From UBA10205 sp035289625 (GTDB lineage Archaea > Iainarchaeota > Iainarchaeia > Iainarchaeales > Iainarchaeaceae): DNA of 23,940 nucleotides. Shown here in pieces: positions 1-7,420 of this stretch. The DNA is taken from the NCBI GenBank assembly GCA_035289625.1, contig DATDWP010000023.1, forward strand, positions 1-23,940. Reading direction: 5' to 3'. Position 1 is the stretch's first letter; each line of letters starts with the position of its first letter. The notes beneath the pieces were generated by a model. That model ran no database searches, was not told where the DNA came from, and was given only the letters and a program-made list of their open reading frames with translations. The position numbers and the translations under genes were made by a program.

Positions 1-237
1 TGCATGGTCCTTGGATTTTTTCATGACTTTTATAATTGTTGTCATGGGGTGGCTTTTGATGAAATCAATAACTTTTGGTATTTCGGGGTTTCTCACAATG
101 AAGATATGGGCTATGCTGTTTGGCCTTTCTGCATGTGTAGGTATTCCTGTAATGCTTGAATCGCGGAACTTTTCGCTAAGTTCAATGCACCAACAGTTAT
201 GGGTAGCCTCAACTTCTATTAAGACTGCATTGTGCAT
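1..237 (-). CDS. N-terminal 79 aa of an unidentified protein, possibly an HTH-10 (Bat-like) regulator; runs off left edge
   Basis: A reading frame on the minus strand starts with ATG at 237 and stays open to base 1, giving 79 residues. It begins MHNAVLIEVEATHNCWCIEL and continues with a mixed alpha/beta pattern (IAHIFIVRNPEIPKVIDFIK). The N-terminal 'xxIEVExxHxCWxxELSEKF' style resembles the sensory N-terminus of archaeal HTH-10 (bacterio-opsin-activator-like) regulators, but the C-terminal helix-turn-helix that would prove this lies outside the window. A TATA-like TTTATATG/CATATAAA element lies at about 291-299, so transcription from there would leave a leader of some 30 nt. The opposite-strand frame over the same bases is hydrophobic by chance and is probably not a gene. 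The frame is fairly secure; the family is a guess. Confidence 0.55.
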   Translation of the reverse strand, partial: MHNAVLIEVEATHNCWCIELSEKFRDSSITGIPTHAERPNSIAHIFIVRNPEIPKVIDFIKSHPMTTIIKVMKKSKDHA

Positions 238-322
238 ATTACCAATTGTGACAGATTATGCTTAAAATTAGAACTTATTCACGATGGCAAGTTTATATGT
301 CTAAAAAGAAATAGTGCGTGAA

Positions 323-1186
323 TTACCTGAGGTAATCTAGCGTGCTTTCAAATATTCCCCTTGTGATTCCGGGGTTGTAATTGAAGTAAATGCTCTTTCC
401 TATTACAAGTTGTTTTTCAACAATTGCGGGATAGGTTTTGCGGTCAATTCCCGAGCTTTGGATGTATGCAATTTCTTTTCCGTTCACTGCTACATCGAAG
501 GTTTCAAATGTTGCGTTGCGAAGCGGGTCGGCTGGGAAGATTTCTATTCCTTCCATTATCTTGTGCTTTTCCTCTTCTCTATATAGTTTTCCGCTAACAA
601 CAAGCCTATTTGTGCATGAGGGCTGGTTGTTTATTACTCGGTCACAATCAACCGGCACAACATCCCCAAATGTGTTCTTCCATCCGATTACATCAAAAGT
701 ATCAGGCCTTCTGATTCCGGAGTCCTTTACAACTATTAGTTTGCCGCCGTTCTTGACAAATTTTTGTACTGCTTCTCCGAGCTTTTTAGAAACTTCCTTA
801 TTTGCTTCCTCGCTCTGGTCTAGCATTACTATTGAATAGTATGCTAATTGGTCTTCCGGGTTTCTTTCAAGTGTTTGAGTGGTTTTAAGATCATAATCTA
901 TAATGTCGCGGTTGTCATTTAGAATATCTATTACTTCCTGGCTAGTTGAACCGATTATTAGCATTTTTGTTTTCTCATCGCCAATATTAATCATGTCAGC
1001 AAGTGGCCCAATTATTGGGGTAGTGTTGTCAATTACGTCAAATTTTAGTGCCAAAAAAAGTCCGATTATTATGATTAGAACAAGTGGTATTAGTCCTTCT
1101 AGGTGGGTTGCGATATTTGATTGTGAAGAGCCATAATCCTCGCCACCTAATGGGGCGGCTGCTGCATCTTGGCTTTCCGGATACAT
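323..1186 (-). CDS. One-TM membrane protein with a glutamine-amidotransferase-like (DUF4350-type) soluble domain
   Basis: The gene encodes 287 aa. Residues 1-28 are Ala/Gly/Ser-rich and soluble, about 30-48 form one hydrophobic helix (IPLVLIIIIGLFLALKF), and the rest is an alpha/beta domain of about 235 aa. Strand-like segments such as KMLIIGS, YSIVMLDQ and GGKLIVVKDSG alternate with helices, as in the class I glutamine-amidotransferase/DUF4350 fold. No catalytic Cys-His pair is evident. Start: ATG preceded by GGTGA with 7-nt spacing. TATA-like boxes are present at 1288-1296 and about 1239-1246. It lies downstream of, and co-directional with, the toxin-antitoxin pair, 164 bp away. The function is unknown; the fold assignment comes from pattern only. 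Confidence 0.75.
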   Translation of the reverse strand: MYPESQDAAAAPLGGEDYGSSQSNIATHLEGLIPLVLIIIIGLFLALKFDVIDNTTPIIGPLADMINIGDEKTKMLIIGSTSQEVIDILNDNRDIIDYDLKTTQTLERNPEDQLAYYSIVMLDQSEEANKEVSKKLGEAVQKFVKNGGKLIVVKDSGIRRPDTFDVIGWKNTFGDVVPVDCDRVINNQPSCTNRLVVSGKLYREEEKHKIMEGIEIFPADPLRNATFETFDVAVNGKEIAYIQSSGIDRKTYPAIVEKQLVIGKSIYFNYNPGITRGIFESTLDYLR

Positions 1187-1287
1187 TCTTTTTTCACCTG
1201 ATCCAATTAATATGTTAAATTAATTTTCTTTGTACCATTTAATATACTTTATGCCTTGTCTGAATTGAGATAAATAAGTCCTTTTTG

Positions 1288-1296
1288 TATATAAAC
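1288..1296 (-). promoter_or_regulatory. TATA box for the 323-1186 gene
   Basis: On the minus strand the element reads GGTTTATATAC. A start site about 25 nt further on would give a leader of roughly 80 nt before the ATG at 1186. A weaker TATATTAAA at about 1239-1246 is an alternative. Confidence 0.4.
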
Positions 1297-1350
1297 CTTA
1301 TTGTGGGAAAGACATGTTGGGTTTTTGCGTTTTTGTGCAAAGATTTGTTT

Positions 1351-1632
1351 CTATCTCTTGTAAATATTGTCGTGGTGGTCAAAGTCTAGAAATAGTATGT
1401 GCCTGTTTTTCCTGTCAACTTTGAATGTGAGCACAAAGCTCTTGTCTATGTGCACGCGCTTCTGGTCACTCATGTCATGTCTTAGGTTCTTGAAGCGCTC
1501 TATTGCGGATTCATCGGAATTGATTATCTGATTTATTTTTTTGTAAAGTATTTCAGTCCTATTTGGATCTTTTCTGCGCAGCTTTTTCACAATATCTTTT
1601 AGGTTGTCGGAAAGCTCGTAATCAAATGGCAT
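1351..1632 (-). CDS. RelE/ParE-superfamily toxin (mRNA interferase-like)
   Basis: The gene encodes 93 aa from the ATG at 1632; an in-frame GTG at 1641 would add three residues. The protein has the compact RelE layout: an N-terminal helical hairpin (about 5-45, with LKDIVKKLRRKDPNRTEILY), then strands with conserved basic residues (FKNLRHDMSDQKRVHIDKSF) and the C-terminal signature ILFLDFDHHDNIYKR. In known RelE toxins these basic residues and the terminal Tyr/Arg act in ribosome-dependent mRNA cleavage. I chose ATG 1632 because GTGA sits 5 nt upstream and the protein then starts at the usual first strand (MPFDYEL). It follows its antitoxin directly, with the antitoxin stop overlapping the GTG, so translation is probably coupled. 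Confidence 0.85.
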   Translation of the reverse strand: MPFDYELSDNLKDIVKKLRRKDPNRTEILYKKINQIINSDESAIERFKNLRHDMSDQKRVHIDKSFVLTFKVDRKNRHILFLDFDHHDNIYKR

Positions 1633-1637
1633 TAATT

Positions 1638-1889
1638 TCACTTTCCAAACAGTTCATCTAGTTGTTTAGTGCTCATGCTCCGCAGGCCGTGTTTTTTGTA
1701 GTGCTCTTGCTCGATTTTGAGGATTTTTTTGATGTAAGAATCTTTCACTTCGGGTTCAACTTCTGCAGGCCCGTAAATCTCTATAAATTTGTTCAGCGCC
1801 TCGCTCTTGTCCTTGAGACCATGTTTTGCTTTTACAACTCCCAAAACCCTGTTGCTATAATTTGAAAGTATTACTCTCGCATCAACCAT
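1638..1889 (-). CDS. DUF2683-like antitoxin of the RelE pair
   Basis: The gene encodes 83 aa. The N-terminus (MVDARVILSNYSNRVLGVVK) looks like a short beta-strand plus helices (ribbon-helix-helix-like). It is followed by KAKHGLKDKSEALNKFIEIY and a charged C-terminal helix (IKKILKIEQEHYKKHGLRS) suited to wrapping the toxin. The order antitoxin-toxin and the overlap are typical of type II systems, and DUF2683 proteins are commonly found beside archaeal RelE genes. ATG 1889 is preferred over the in-frame GTG 1898 because that GTG is part of the SD sequence GAGGTG, 6 nt before the ATG. A long dyad overlaps the RBS, pointing to autoregulation by the complex. Confidence 0.8.
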   Translation of the reverse strand: MVDARVILSNYSNRVLGVVKAKHGLKDKSEALNKFIEIYGPAEVEPEVKDSYIKKILKIEQEHYKKHGLRSMSTKQLDELFGK

Positions 1890-1892
1890 TGT

Positions 1893-1920
1893 ATGCACCT
1901 CGTATGCATATGGTGTGCAT
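1893..1920. promoter_or_regulatory. 28-bp dyad, probable operator of the toxin-antitoxin operon
   Basis: The sequence is an interrupted palindrome with perfect outer arms ATGCAC (1893-1898) and GTGCAT (1915-1920), centred on ATGCAT (1904-1909). Eleven of 14 base pairs match across the axis. It covers the antitoxin SD (GAGGTG) and the likely start of transcription: a TATA-like AATAAAAGC lies at about 1938-1946 on the minus strand. Binding by the antitoxin or complex would block expression. The symmetry is observed; the binding is inferred. Confidence 0.55.
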
Positions 1921-2001
1921 TCGGGTTAAAAAGGCTTTTATTGGAATTCGCCAGCGTTAGTAAACCCAAAAAAGCCCTTAGTTCAATAATATAAACCTTT
2001 T

Positions 2002-2029
2002 CCTTTACTATTTGGTTAATAGGTAAAGG
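2002..2029 (+). promoter_or_regulatory. Hairpin/inverted repeat in the leader of the Sec61-beta operon
   Basis: CCTTTAC-TATT (2002-2012) pairs with AATA-G-GTAAAGG (2018-2029), giving 11 bp with one bulged G and a TGGTT loop. A TATA-like AATATAAAC lies at about 1988-1996, so transcription would begin inside the repeat. It could be an operator near the start site or a 5'-leader fold. Confidence 0.4.
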
Positions 2030-2058
2030 ATTGGATGTAGGGGTGGTTTGAATTGAAA

Positions 2059-2217
2059 ATGAATCCGGTTGCAAGGGAATCTGGCCCTAGTTCATCGATT
2101 GGAATAATGCGTTTTTTTGATACCGATAGTGGGGGCCCAAAAATTAGCCCCGAATTTGTTATAGCTATTGCAATAGTTTTCACTCTTGTGATTTCTATTT
2201 TGCACGTGTTCAAATAA
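2059..2217 (+). CDS. Preprotein translocase subunit Sec61-beta (archaeal SecG)
   Basis: This is a small 52-aa gene. It encodes a Pro/Ser/Gly-rich cytosolic N-terminus (MNPVARESGPSSSIGIMRFF) and the family's conserved segment DTDSGGPKISPEF, in which a charged 'xxDxxGPKIxPxxV' stretch precedes one C-terminal TM helix (residues about 33-50, VIAIAIVFTLVISIL). Length and layout match archaeal Sec61-beta, the tail-anchored third subunit of the SecYE channel. ATG 2059 follows a GGTGG at 2042-2046. An in-frame TTG at 2053 is possible. The deoxyhypusine synthase gene starts 22 nt after the stop, so the two are likely co-transcribed. Confidence 0.85.
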   Translation: MNPVARESGPSSSIGIMRFFDTDSGGPKISPEFVIAIAIVFTLVISILHVFK

Positions 2218-2239
2218 TACTTTTTCTTTTTTGATTTTT

Positions 2240-3232
2240 ATGTCCAAGAAAAATACTCATGCTATTGCAAGAAAGAATATTTTGCGACAAAGTGAGGATG
2301 TAAAAGGCATTGCAATAAGAGGTTATGATTTCAATAAGGGCGTAAATTACTCAGAAATTGTAAAGAGTTTTTCTTCTACAGGCTATCAGGCAACCCATCT
2401 TGCAAGGGCAATTGAAATTACAAATAAAATGATTGATGCAAATGCCACGATTTTTTTGGGTTACACTTCAAATATGGTTTCATCCGGCCTTCGCGATATT
2501 TTTCGGTATTTAGTCGAGCACAAAAAAGTGCACGTGGTAGTTACTACTGCGGGGGGAATTGAAGAGGACCTAATAAAGTGCCTTGGGGATTTTATTTTGG
2601 GGGATTTTCGCGCTTCAGGAAAAGAATTGCGCAAAAAAGGGATAAATAGGATAGGGAATATTTTTGTTCCAAATTCGCGCTATGTTAAATTTGAAAAATT
2701 CCTCCAGCCAATTTTAGAGCAAATTTATCAAGATCAATTAAAGAGCGGCAAACCAATTTGTGTTTCAGATCTTATCTGGAAAATCGGGGAAAAGATTAAT
2801 GATGAGCGCTCAATTTTGTTTTGGGCCTGGAAAAATAAAATAAGAATTTACTGCCCGGCAATTACTGACGGGGCACTGGGGGATAATATTTACTTTTTCA
2901 AATACTCAAGGCCGGATTTTGCAATTGATATCACCGAGGACACAAGACGCCTCAACGACACTACAATTGATCAGGATAAAACAGGCCTTGTAATTTTAGG
3001 GGCTGGCGTTGTAAAGCATGCAATTTTGAATGCAAATATGTTTCGCAATGGAGCAGATTTTGCGGTATATATCAATACGTCCCAAGAATTCGACGGTTCA
3101 GATGCCGGGGCCCTTCCAGAGGAAGCAATTTCGTGGGGAAAAATACTTCCAGATGCCGCCTCGGTGAAAGTTTTCGGTGATGCGACAATTCTATTTCCTA
3201 TTTTGGTAGCGGAAAGTTTTGCAAAGAAGTAG
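2240..3232 (+). CDS. dys: Deoxyhypusine synthase
   Basis: The protein is 330 aa, the normal length for the family. The enzyme transfers the aminobutyl group of spermidine, using NAD, to a lysine of translation factor aIF5A, the first step of hypusine formation. Family landmarks are visible: VHVVVTTAGGIEEDLIKCLG (NAD-site region), CPAITDGALGDNIYF, LVILGAGVVKHAILNANMFR, and the catalytic block FDGSDAGALPEEAISWGKI, whose lysine (about K301) is the residue that forms the enzyme-substrate imine. ATG 2240 is used rather than the in-frame TTG at 2231, because the latter only adds MIF. It lies 22 nt downstream of the Sec61-beta gene, and the winged-helix gene follows convergently 9 nt away. Confidence 0.95.
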   Translation: MSKKNTHAIARKNILRQSEDVKGIAIRGYDFNKGVNYSEIVKSFSSTGYQATHLARAIEITNKMIDANATIFLGYTSNMVSSGLRDIFRYLVEHKKVHVVVTTAGGIEEDLIKCLGDFILGDFRASGKELRKKGINRIGNIFVPNSRYVKFEKFLQPILEQIYQDQLKSGKPICVSDLIWKIGEKINDERSILFWAWKNKIRIYCPAITDGALGDNIYFFKYSRPDFAIDITEDTRRLNDTTIDQDKTGLVILGAGVVKHAILNANMFRNGADFAVYINTSQEFDGSDAGALPEEAISWGKILPDAASVKVFGDATILFPILVAESFAKK

Positions 3233-3241
3233 CTGGTTACT

Positions 3242-3550
3242 TTATGCAGGAATTGGTATTTTTGGTGCAGTTTCCTCTATCATTCTCATCTCAAATTTGA
3301 GGATGTCCTTTACAAGTCGACTGTTTCTGTTAAGCATATAGAGCTTTGTACGACCAATTGTTTTTGTAATTTTTACAAGCCCTAGCTCCTCTAACTTTGG
3401 CCAATGGGTAAAGAATGCGCCTTTACTGACTCCAGAAATTTCCTGTAATTCTTTTTTAGAAAAATCTTCACCAATATTGTCTATCAATGCGTCCAAAATT
3501 CGAATAAAGGGGTTGTCGCCAAAAAATCTAGTTAAATTGGATTCATTCAT
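3242..3550 (-). CDS. Winged helix-turn-helix transcriptional regulator
   Basis: The gene encodes 102 aa from ATG 3550. The segment 16-75 has the wHTH pattern: helix FIRILDALIDNI, helix-turn-helix SKKELQEISGVSKGAFFTHW plus PKLEELGLV, then a wing of two strands (KITKTIGRTKLYML). The 'STxKELxxxSGVSxxxxxxHxxxLxxLGLV' arrangement is common among small archaeal regulators. ATG 3550 is supported by GTGA 5 nt upstream; an in-frame GTG at 3559 is itself part of that SD. A TATA-like AAAATATAAT lies at about 3600-3609 on this strand. It is divergent from the 3652 gene, whose promoter lies in the same 101-bp gap, so it may regulate that gene or itself. Confidence 0.85.
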   Translation of the reverse strand: MNESNLTRFFGDNPFIRILDALIDNIGEDFSKKELQEISGVSKGAFFTHWPKLEELGLVKITKTIGRTKLYMLNRNSRLVKDILKFEMRMIEETAPKIPIPA

Positions 3551-3623
3551 AAGTTTCACTCCGTTACTCCTAAACTTTTGTATCTATCTAAAAACACAAA
3601 TTATATTTTATTAGATTAAGTAT

Positions 3624-3635
3624 TTAATAATATAC
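3624..3635 (+). promoter_or_regulatory. TATA box 23 nt before the 3652 start (leaderless transcript)
   Basis: TTAATAATATAC is centred about 23 nt before ATG 3652, with no SD between, so the mRNA should begin at or very near the start codon. Confidence 0.45.
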
Positions 3636-3651
3636 TTTAAGGTATTTCTAA

Positions 3652-3921
3652 ATGGACTTGGAATTGATTAAAGCAAAAGTTCTCTTTAAACTTGCAAGGA
3701 GAAGAAATTGGGGAAACTCGCATACGGCCTTCGATAATCTTACAAAGGGGTTTAAACCTCATGAACATGAATTTGTAAAGAAAGTTGGGGATCAGCTTGT
3801 AAAAGAAAATTTTCTATTCAAAAAGCCTACTGGATATGGCCTTCATGTCTCATTAAATCATGAAAAAGCTAAGGAAATAAAAGAGAAAATCAGAAAGTTA
3901 TTGGGTGTAGAGGTAGATTAG
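3652..3921 (+). CDS. Small conserved archaeal protein, function unknown
   Basis: The protein is 89 aa, soluble and basic. It reads like a compact helical/winged domain: KAKVLFKLARRRNWGNSHTA, then FDNLTKGFKPHEHEFVKKVG, QLVKENFLFKKPTGYGLHVS and a final charged helix. I recognise the 'LARRxxWGxxHTxxDNLxKG ... LxxKPTxYGLHVSLN' pattern from uncharacterised archaeal proteins but know of no assigned role. The TATA box 23 nt before ATG suggests a leaderless mRNA. It is divergent from the winged-helix regulator, and its last four bases overlap the end of the convergent SET-domain gene. Confidence 0.8.
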   Translation: MDLELIKAKVLFKLARRRNWGNSHTAFDNLTKGFKPHEHEFVKKVGDQLVKENFLFKKPTGYGLHVSLNHEKAKEIKEKIRKLLGVEVD

Positions 3922-4433
3922 AATTTTTCCTTCAAATAGGGGCTGAAATATTTGTAGTTAGCTTTCCTATACTCTGGGTTTTGTGCAATTTTTCCACTAT
4001 ATTTTTTTCTGCAATTTTGTGATCCGCAACCGCATTCAAAAGAATAATCAAAATAGTCAAGTGATCCATAATCAAAAGTGATTTCCTCGCCCTTTTCAAT
4101 ATCGACAATAGATTCTGCCATCCAGTCCTGGTTTATGAATGCATTAGGGTTGCAGGAGTGGTTCATAAATCCTGATTCAGTTACTGTTTCTATTGCAATA
4201 TTGTCAGTTAGTTGGTAGCTATACTTAGGGAAATCTATTTTGGCTTTCTTTAAGTTATAGAGAATGCCAACTAATGGGAAAATTATTTTTCCTTTTTGTA
4301 TTTTTTCGTCTGCAATAACTCCGTTTGCGTGAATTTTAGATTTTCCTATTAAGAGGTCGGGAAACTGCATTCCAAGAAGATATTTAAAATCAAGTTTTTT
4401 TAAATGGTATTTCATCCTATTTTCTTCAGACAA
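3918..4433 (-). CDS. SET-domain protein lysine methyltransferase
   Basis: The protein is 171 aa with a compact SET domain at about 28-125. It contains NGVIADEKIQKGKIIFPLVG (SAM-binding N-part), the pseudoknot motif FMNHSCNPNAFI (Asn91-His92), GEEITFDYGSLDYF, and a post-SET zinc motif with C134, C136 and C141, plus C94 of the NHSC motif as fourth ligand. These are the catalytic and SAM-binding elements of the family; the substrate is unknown. The start is probably TTG 4433, with GAGG 7 nt upstream overlapping the ileS stop; ATG 4415 is the alternative. The gene begins 10 nt after ileS on the same strand, so it should be in its transcript. Its tail overlaps the convergent 3652 gene by 4 bp. Confidence 0.88.
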   Translation of the reverse strand: MSEENRMKYHLKKLDFKYLLGMQFPDLLIGKSKIHANGVIADEKIQKGKIIFPLVGILYNLKKAKIDFPKYSYQLTDNIAIETVTESGFMNHSCNPNAFINQDWMAESIVDIEKGEEITFDYGSLDYFDYSFECGCGSQNCRKKYSGKIAQNPEYRKANYKYFSPYLKEKF

Positions 4434-4443
4434 ATTATCGCCT

Positions 4444-7305
4444 CTAAACTTTCAATTTAATGTAAAACTCCCTCTCAAGCACCTTTTCCATTTGGCCGCT
4501 GCCTTTTACTATTTTTGTTCCGGTGCTCTTCTGTAGTTCTTTTTTGTATTTTTCCAAAAATGCCCTGTCGCTGCTATCTAATTCAAGTTCGACAATATCT
4601 GCCGGGCTTAGTTTTGCGCTTTTGCGGGCATCTTGTATTTTTCTGCGAAGTTCCATTAGTTCCCATTCTTCTTTAAGGGTTGCATCGGCACTTTTGTTGA
4701 GGAAAATTTTTCCTGCAGGGAATTCTTTTGAAGCATATTCTCCTGAAGGGGCTGATTTTGCTACGCTAAATTTCTTTACATTTGCAGCCCCTGCAATTAT
4801 TTGCTGTGTATTTTTGAATTTTTCTTCCCCCACATACACAAGTTCGGTAAGTGGCCAGCGCAAGCGAAGCTGCGACTCTTCGCGCAAATTGAGGCTCTCT
4901 TGAATTAGCTGCTTTGCTTTTTCCATTTCCTCTTCTAGTGCAGTATTGATTTGTTTTTCATTTGCTTTTGGTAAATCGGTAAAATGGATTGATTCTTCCA
5001 TTTCCTTTTCTTTTAGCTGCAGATAGAAATGCTCTGTACTATGCGGGGCAATTGGCGCTAGCAAACGGAGCAATGAATAATAGCAGTGGCTAAATGTTGC
5101 ATTGAGCGCTTTGCGTGTGCTCTCTTTTACCCTATCCCTTATGAGTTTGATATAAGTTCTGCTAAATTCTTCTAGCACAAAATATTCAATGAGTTGGGTA
5201 ACTTTTGCATAGTTGTATGAGTTGTAATTTTGCGTGACTTCTTTTATGAGCGAATTTAGTTTGCTGATTATCCATTTGTCTTCAGCTTCGAGTTTTTTAG
5301 TGTCGATTTTTTCATTTTTTTTAATGTCAATATCAAGATAGGTTGACCCATAGTTGAGGCTGTTATAGAGGGTGTTGAAAAAGCGCGCAATGTCTTTGAA
5401 GCTCTGGGCATCAAATAGCATGTCCTCTCCTTTGAATTCTTTTGCAAAATAGAATCGCAAATAGTCCCTGTTGTGCTGTTCTATTACATCTTTTGGGGAG
5501 ATGATATTGCCAAGGCTCTTTGACATTTTGTTTTTGGAAATATCAAGTACCATTCCATGCATTGCAATTGATTTGAAAGGGGCAGCATCAAAGCATATTG
5601 TGCTTGTAATAAGTTGCGAGTTCCACCAGCCGCGTATTTGGTCTTTCCCTTCGATATTAATGTCAGCCGGCCAGTATTTTTGGAACTTTTTTTTATCTTC
5701 CGGATAGCCAATGCTTCCCCAGGAAGTAACTCCTGAATCAAACCAAACATCTAGAACTTCAGCAACTCTTTTCATTGTGCCTTGCTGGCATTTTTTGCAC
5801 TTCCAGCTAACTTGATCAATCCATGGTTTGTGAAGATCAGTGATTTTTCCTTTGTAGTGCTCTTTTAATTCTTTAATAGACCCAATGACTTTTTTGTTTT
5901 GACAATGATCGCAAATCCAAATTGGTAGCGGAGAGCCCCAGTACCTCTGCCTTGAAACCGGCCAATCCGATAAATTCTCCAGCCAGTTCCTAAACCTCTC
6001 TGATCCCCATTCAGGGTGCCATTGTACGCCTTCGTTTAATTTGATCATGCGATCGCGTATTGCGCTCACTTTGAAAAACCACTGCGGTGTTGAAACCATT
6101 AAAAGCGGGCTTTTGCATCTCCAGCAAATTGGGTAATCGTGGGTGTAATCGTGCTTGTATACCAATGCGCCCATTGCTGCAAGGTCTTCTATTATTTCAG
6201 AGTCAACTACGCGCGCCTTCTTGCCGGCGTATTTGCCTGCTTCTTTTTGTAATATTCCGTCAGTTCCAACAATGCTAAGTATTGGTAAACCCGCTTTTGT
6301 TCCTGCTTCAAAGTCTTCTTTTCCGCATCCCGGGGCAGTGTGCACAAGGCCTGTTCCTTCTTCAATATTTACATACCTCTCGCTCATTATTACTCGGTAC
6401 GCATTTTCAAGTGGTGGAAGGGATAGGTTTTTTGCAAGTGGGTTCTCATATTGCACCCCTTCGAGTTCTTTTCCTTTCATTTCTTTTTTTATAATATATC
6501 CGGCTTCAAGAGCATCCATTATTTTTTGTAATCTTTCTTTTGCAACAATCCATATTTCCTGCCCAACTTGAGCCTCCACATAATCATATTTGGGGTTTGC
6601 CATTACTCCTGTGTTTGAAGGGAGTGTCCACGGGGTTGTTGTCCAGATGATTAGGTATTTGTTTTCTTGCCCCTTGATTTTGAATTTTATATAAATTGAT
6701 TTGTCGGTTTGCTTTACATATTCAATTTCATTGTAAGCAACAGCTGTTTCGCAGTGCGAGCACACATGCACGGGGTATTTGCCTTGGTATAAAAGTCCTT
6801 TTTCATCTGCGTTTTTGAATGTCCACCAGATTGCTTCGATATATTCGTTATTGAGTGTTAGGTATGGGTTGTCCCAATCCATCCACACTCCGAGGTTATC
6901 AAATTCAGAGTTCATTATTTCAATAAATTCTGTTGCAAATTTTTTGCACTCCAAAACGAATTTGTCGACCCCATATTTTTCGATTTCGGATTTTGTTTTG
7001 AAATTTAATTTTTTTTCAACTTTATTTTCAATAGGAAGCCCGTGGGTGTCATAGCCTGGTTGGTCTAGAACAGAAAGGCCCTGCATTCTCTTTTGCCTGA
7101 TCGTAATATCTTTTACGATTTTATTGAGCGCGGTTCCCATGTGTATGTTTCCGGAAGCGTACGGGGGACCATCCATCATGAAAAAGCCTTTTGCTTTTGG
7201 ATTTAGTTTGCGCGCTTTTTGTGCTATTTTTTTTGCTTTCCAGAACTGGCGAATTTCATTTTCCTTTTGCAAATTGTACTGTTCAAGGTTTTTCACGGGG
7301 ATCAC
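4444..7305 (-). CDS. ileS: Isoleucyl-tRNA synthetase
   Basis: The protein is about 953 aa. It has the class I HIGH-type motif DGPPYASGNIHMGT (residues about 45-58), the editing domain with TTTPWTLPSNTGVM, zinc-like Cys pairs (CWRCKS, CDHC, CKKC), the signature VLDVWFDSGVTSWG, the KMSKS loop NKMSKSLGNI and the C-terminal anticodon-binding helical domain. It charges tRNA-Ile and edits valine. The frame is open upstream through the tRNA gene, so the longest ORF (to 7467) is not real. GTG 7305 is chosen because it overlaps the TGA of a 9-codon upstream ORF (GTGA); GTG 7296 is possible. A TATA-like TTAAAAAT lies at 7360-7367. The SET gene follows 10 nt downstream, and the tRNA-Ile gene lies just upstream on the same strand. 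Confidence 0.95.
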   Translation of the reverse strand: MIPVKNLEQYNLQKENEIRQFWKAKKIAQKARKLNPKAKGFFMMDGPPYASGNIHMGTALNKIVKDITIRQKRMQGLSVLDQPGYDTHGLPIENKVEKKLNFKTKSEIEKYGVDKFVLECKKFATEFIEIMNSEFDNLGVWMDWDNPYLTLNNEYIEAIWWTFKNADEKGLLYQGKYPVHVCSHCETAVAYNEIEYVKQTDKSIYIKFKIKGQENKYLIIWTTTPWTLPSNTGVMANPKYDYVEAQVGQEIWIVAKERLQKIMDALEAGYIIKKEMKGKELEGVQYENPLAKNLSLPPLENAYRVIMSERYVNIEEGTGLVHTAPGCGKEDFEAGTKAGLPILSIVGTDGILQKEAGKYAGKKARVVDSEIIEDLAAMGALVYKHDYTHDYPICWRCKSPLLMVSTPQWFFKVSAIRDRMIKLNEGVQWHPEWGSERFRNWLENLSDWPVSRQRYWGSPLPIWICDHCQNKKVIGSIKELKEHYKGKITDLHKPWIDQVSWKCKKCQQGTMKRVAEVLDVWFDSGVTSWGSIGYPEDKKKFQKYWPADINIEGKDQIRGWWNSQLITSTICFDAAPFKSIAMHGMVLDISKNKMSKSLGNIISPKDVIEQHNRDYLRFYFAKEFKGEDMLFDAQSFKDIARFFNTLYNSLNYGSTYLDIDIKKNEKIDTKKLEAEDKWIISKLNSLIKEVTQNYNSYNYAKVTQLIEYFVLEEFSRTYIKLIRDRVKESTRKALNATFSHCYYSLLRLLAPIAPHSTEHFYLQLKEKEMEESIHFTDLPKANEKQINTALEEEMEKAKQLIQESLNLREESQLRLRWPLTELVYVGEEKFKNTQQIIAGAANVKKFSVAKSAPSGEYASKEFPAGKIFLNKSADATLKEEWELMELRRKIQDARKSAKLSPADIVELELDSSDRAFLEKYKKELQKSTGTKIVKGSGQMEKVLEREFYIKLKV

Positions 7306-7331
7306 GATTTTTTTCGGTAGCTTTCTTTCAT
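7302..7331 (-). other. Possible 9-codon upstream ORF coupled to the ileS start
   Basis: An ATG at 7331 begins MKESYRKKS and ends in a TGA (7304-7302) that overlaps the GTG start of ileS as GTGA. The TATA-like TTAAAAAT at 7360-7367 would place transcription about 7-10 nt before this ATG. Because ileS has no ATG in its 5' region and no good SD, reinitiation after this mini-ORF is a reasonable way to start it. This is inference from position only; the peptide itself is not recognisable. Confidence 0.3.
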
Positions 7332-7388
7332 AAATTTTTTTCTTTTTCTTTTTGACAGAATTTTTAAGGCCTTTTCTTTTCGTAAACG

Positions 7389-7416
7389 TTTTCTTTTGGG
7401 CCAAACCAAAAGAAAA
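7389..7416 (-). terminator. Perfect 11-bp hairpin just after the tRNA 3' end
   Basis: TTTTCTTTTGG (minus strand, 7416-7406) pairs with CCAAAAGAAAA (7399-7389) around the loop TTTGGC. It begins 4 nt beyond the tRNA discriminator base. It may protect or terminate the tRNA transcript, or be a processing signal separating tRNA from ileS. There is no long U-tract after it. Confidence 0.45.
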
Positions 7417-7420
7417 GGTT

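Noticed and set aside
11..265. 84-aa plus-strand ORF at the left edge
   Set aside because: It is the antisense of a better minus-strand frame (1-237) that has alternating alpha/beta protein character and a TATA box. The plus frame is hydrophobic by chance.
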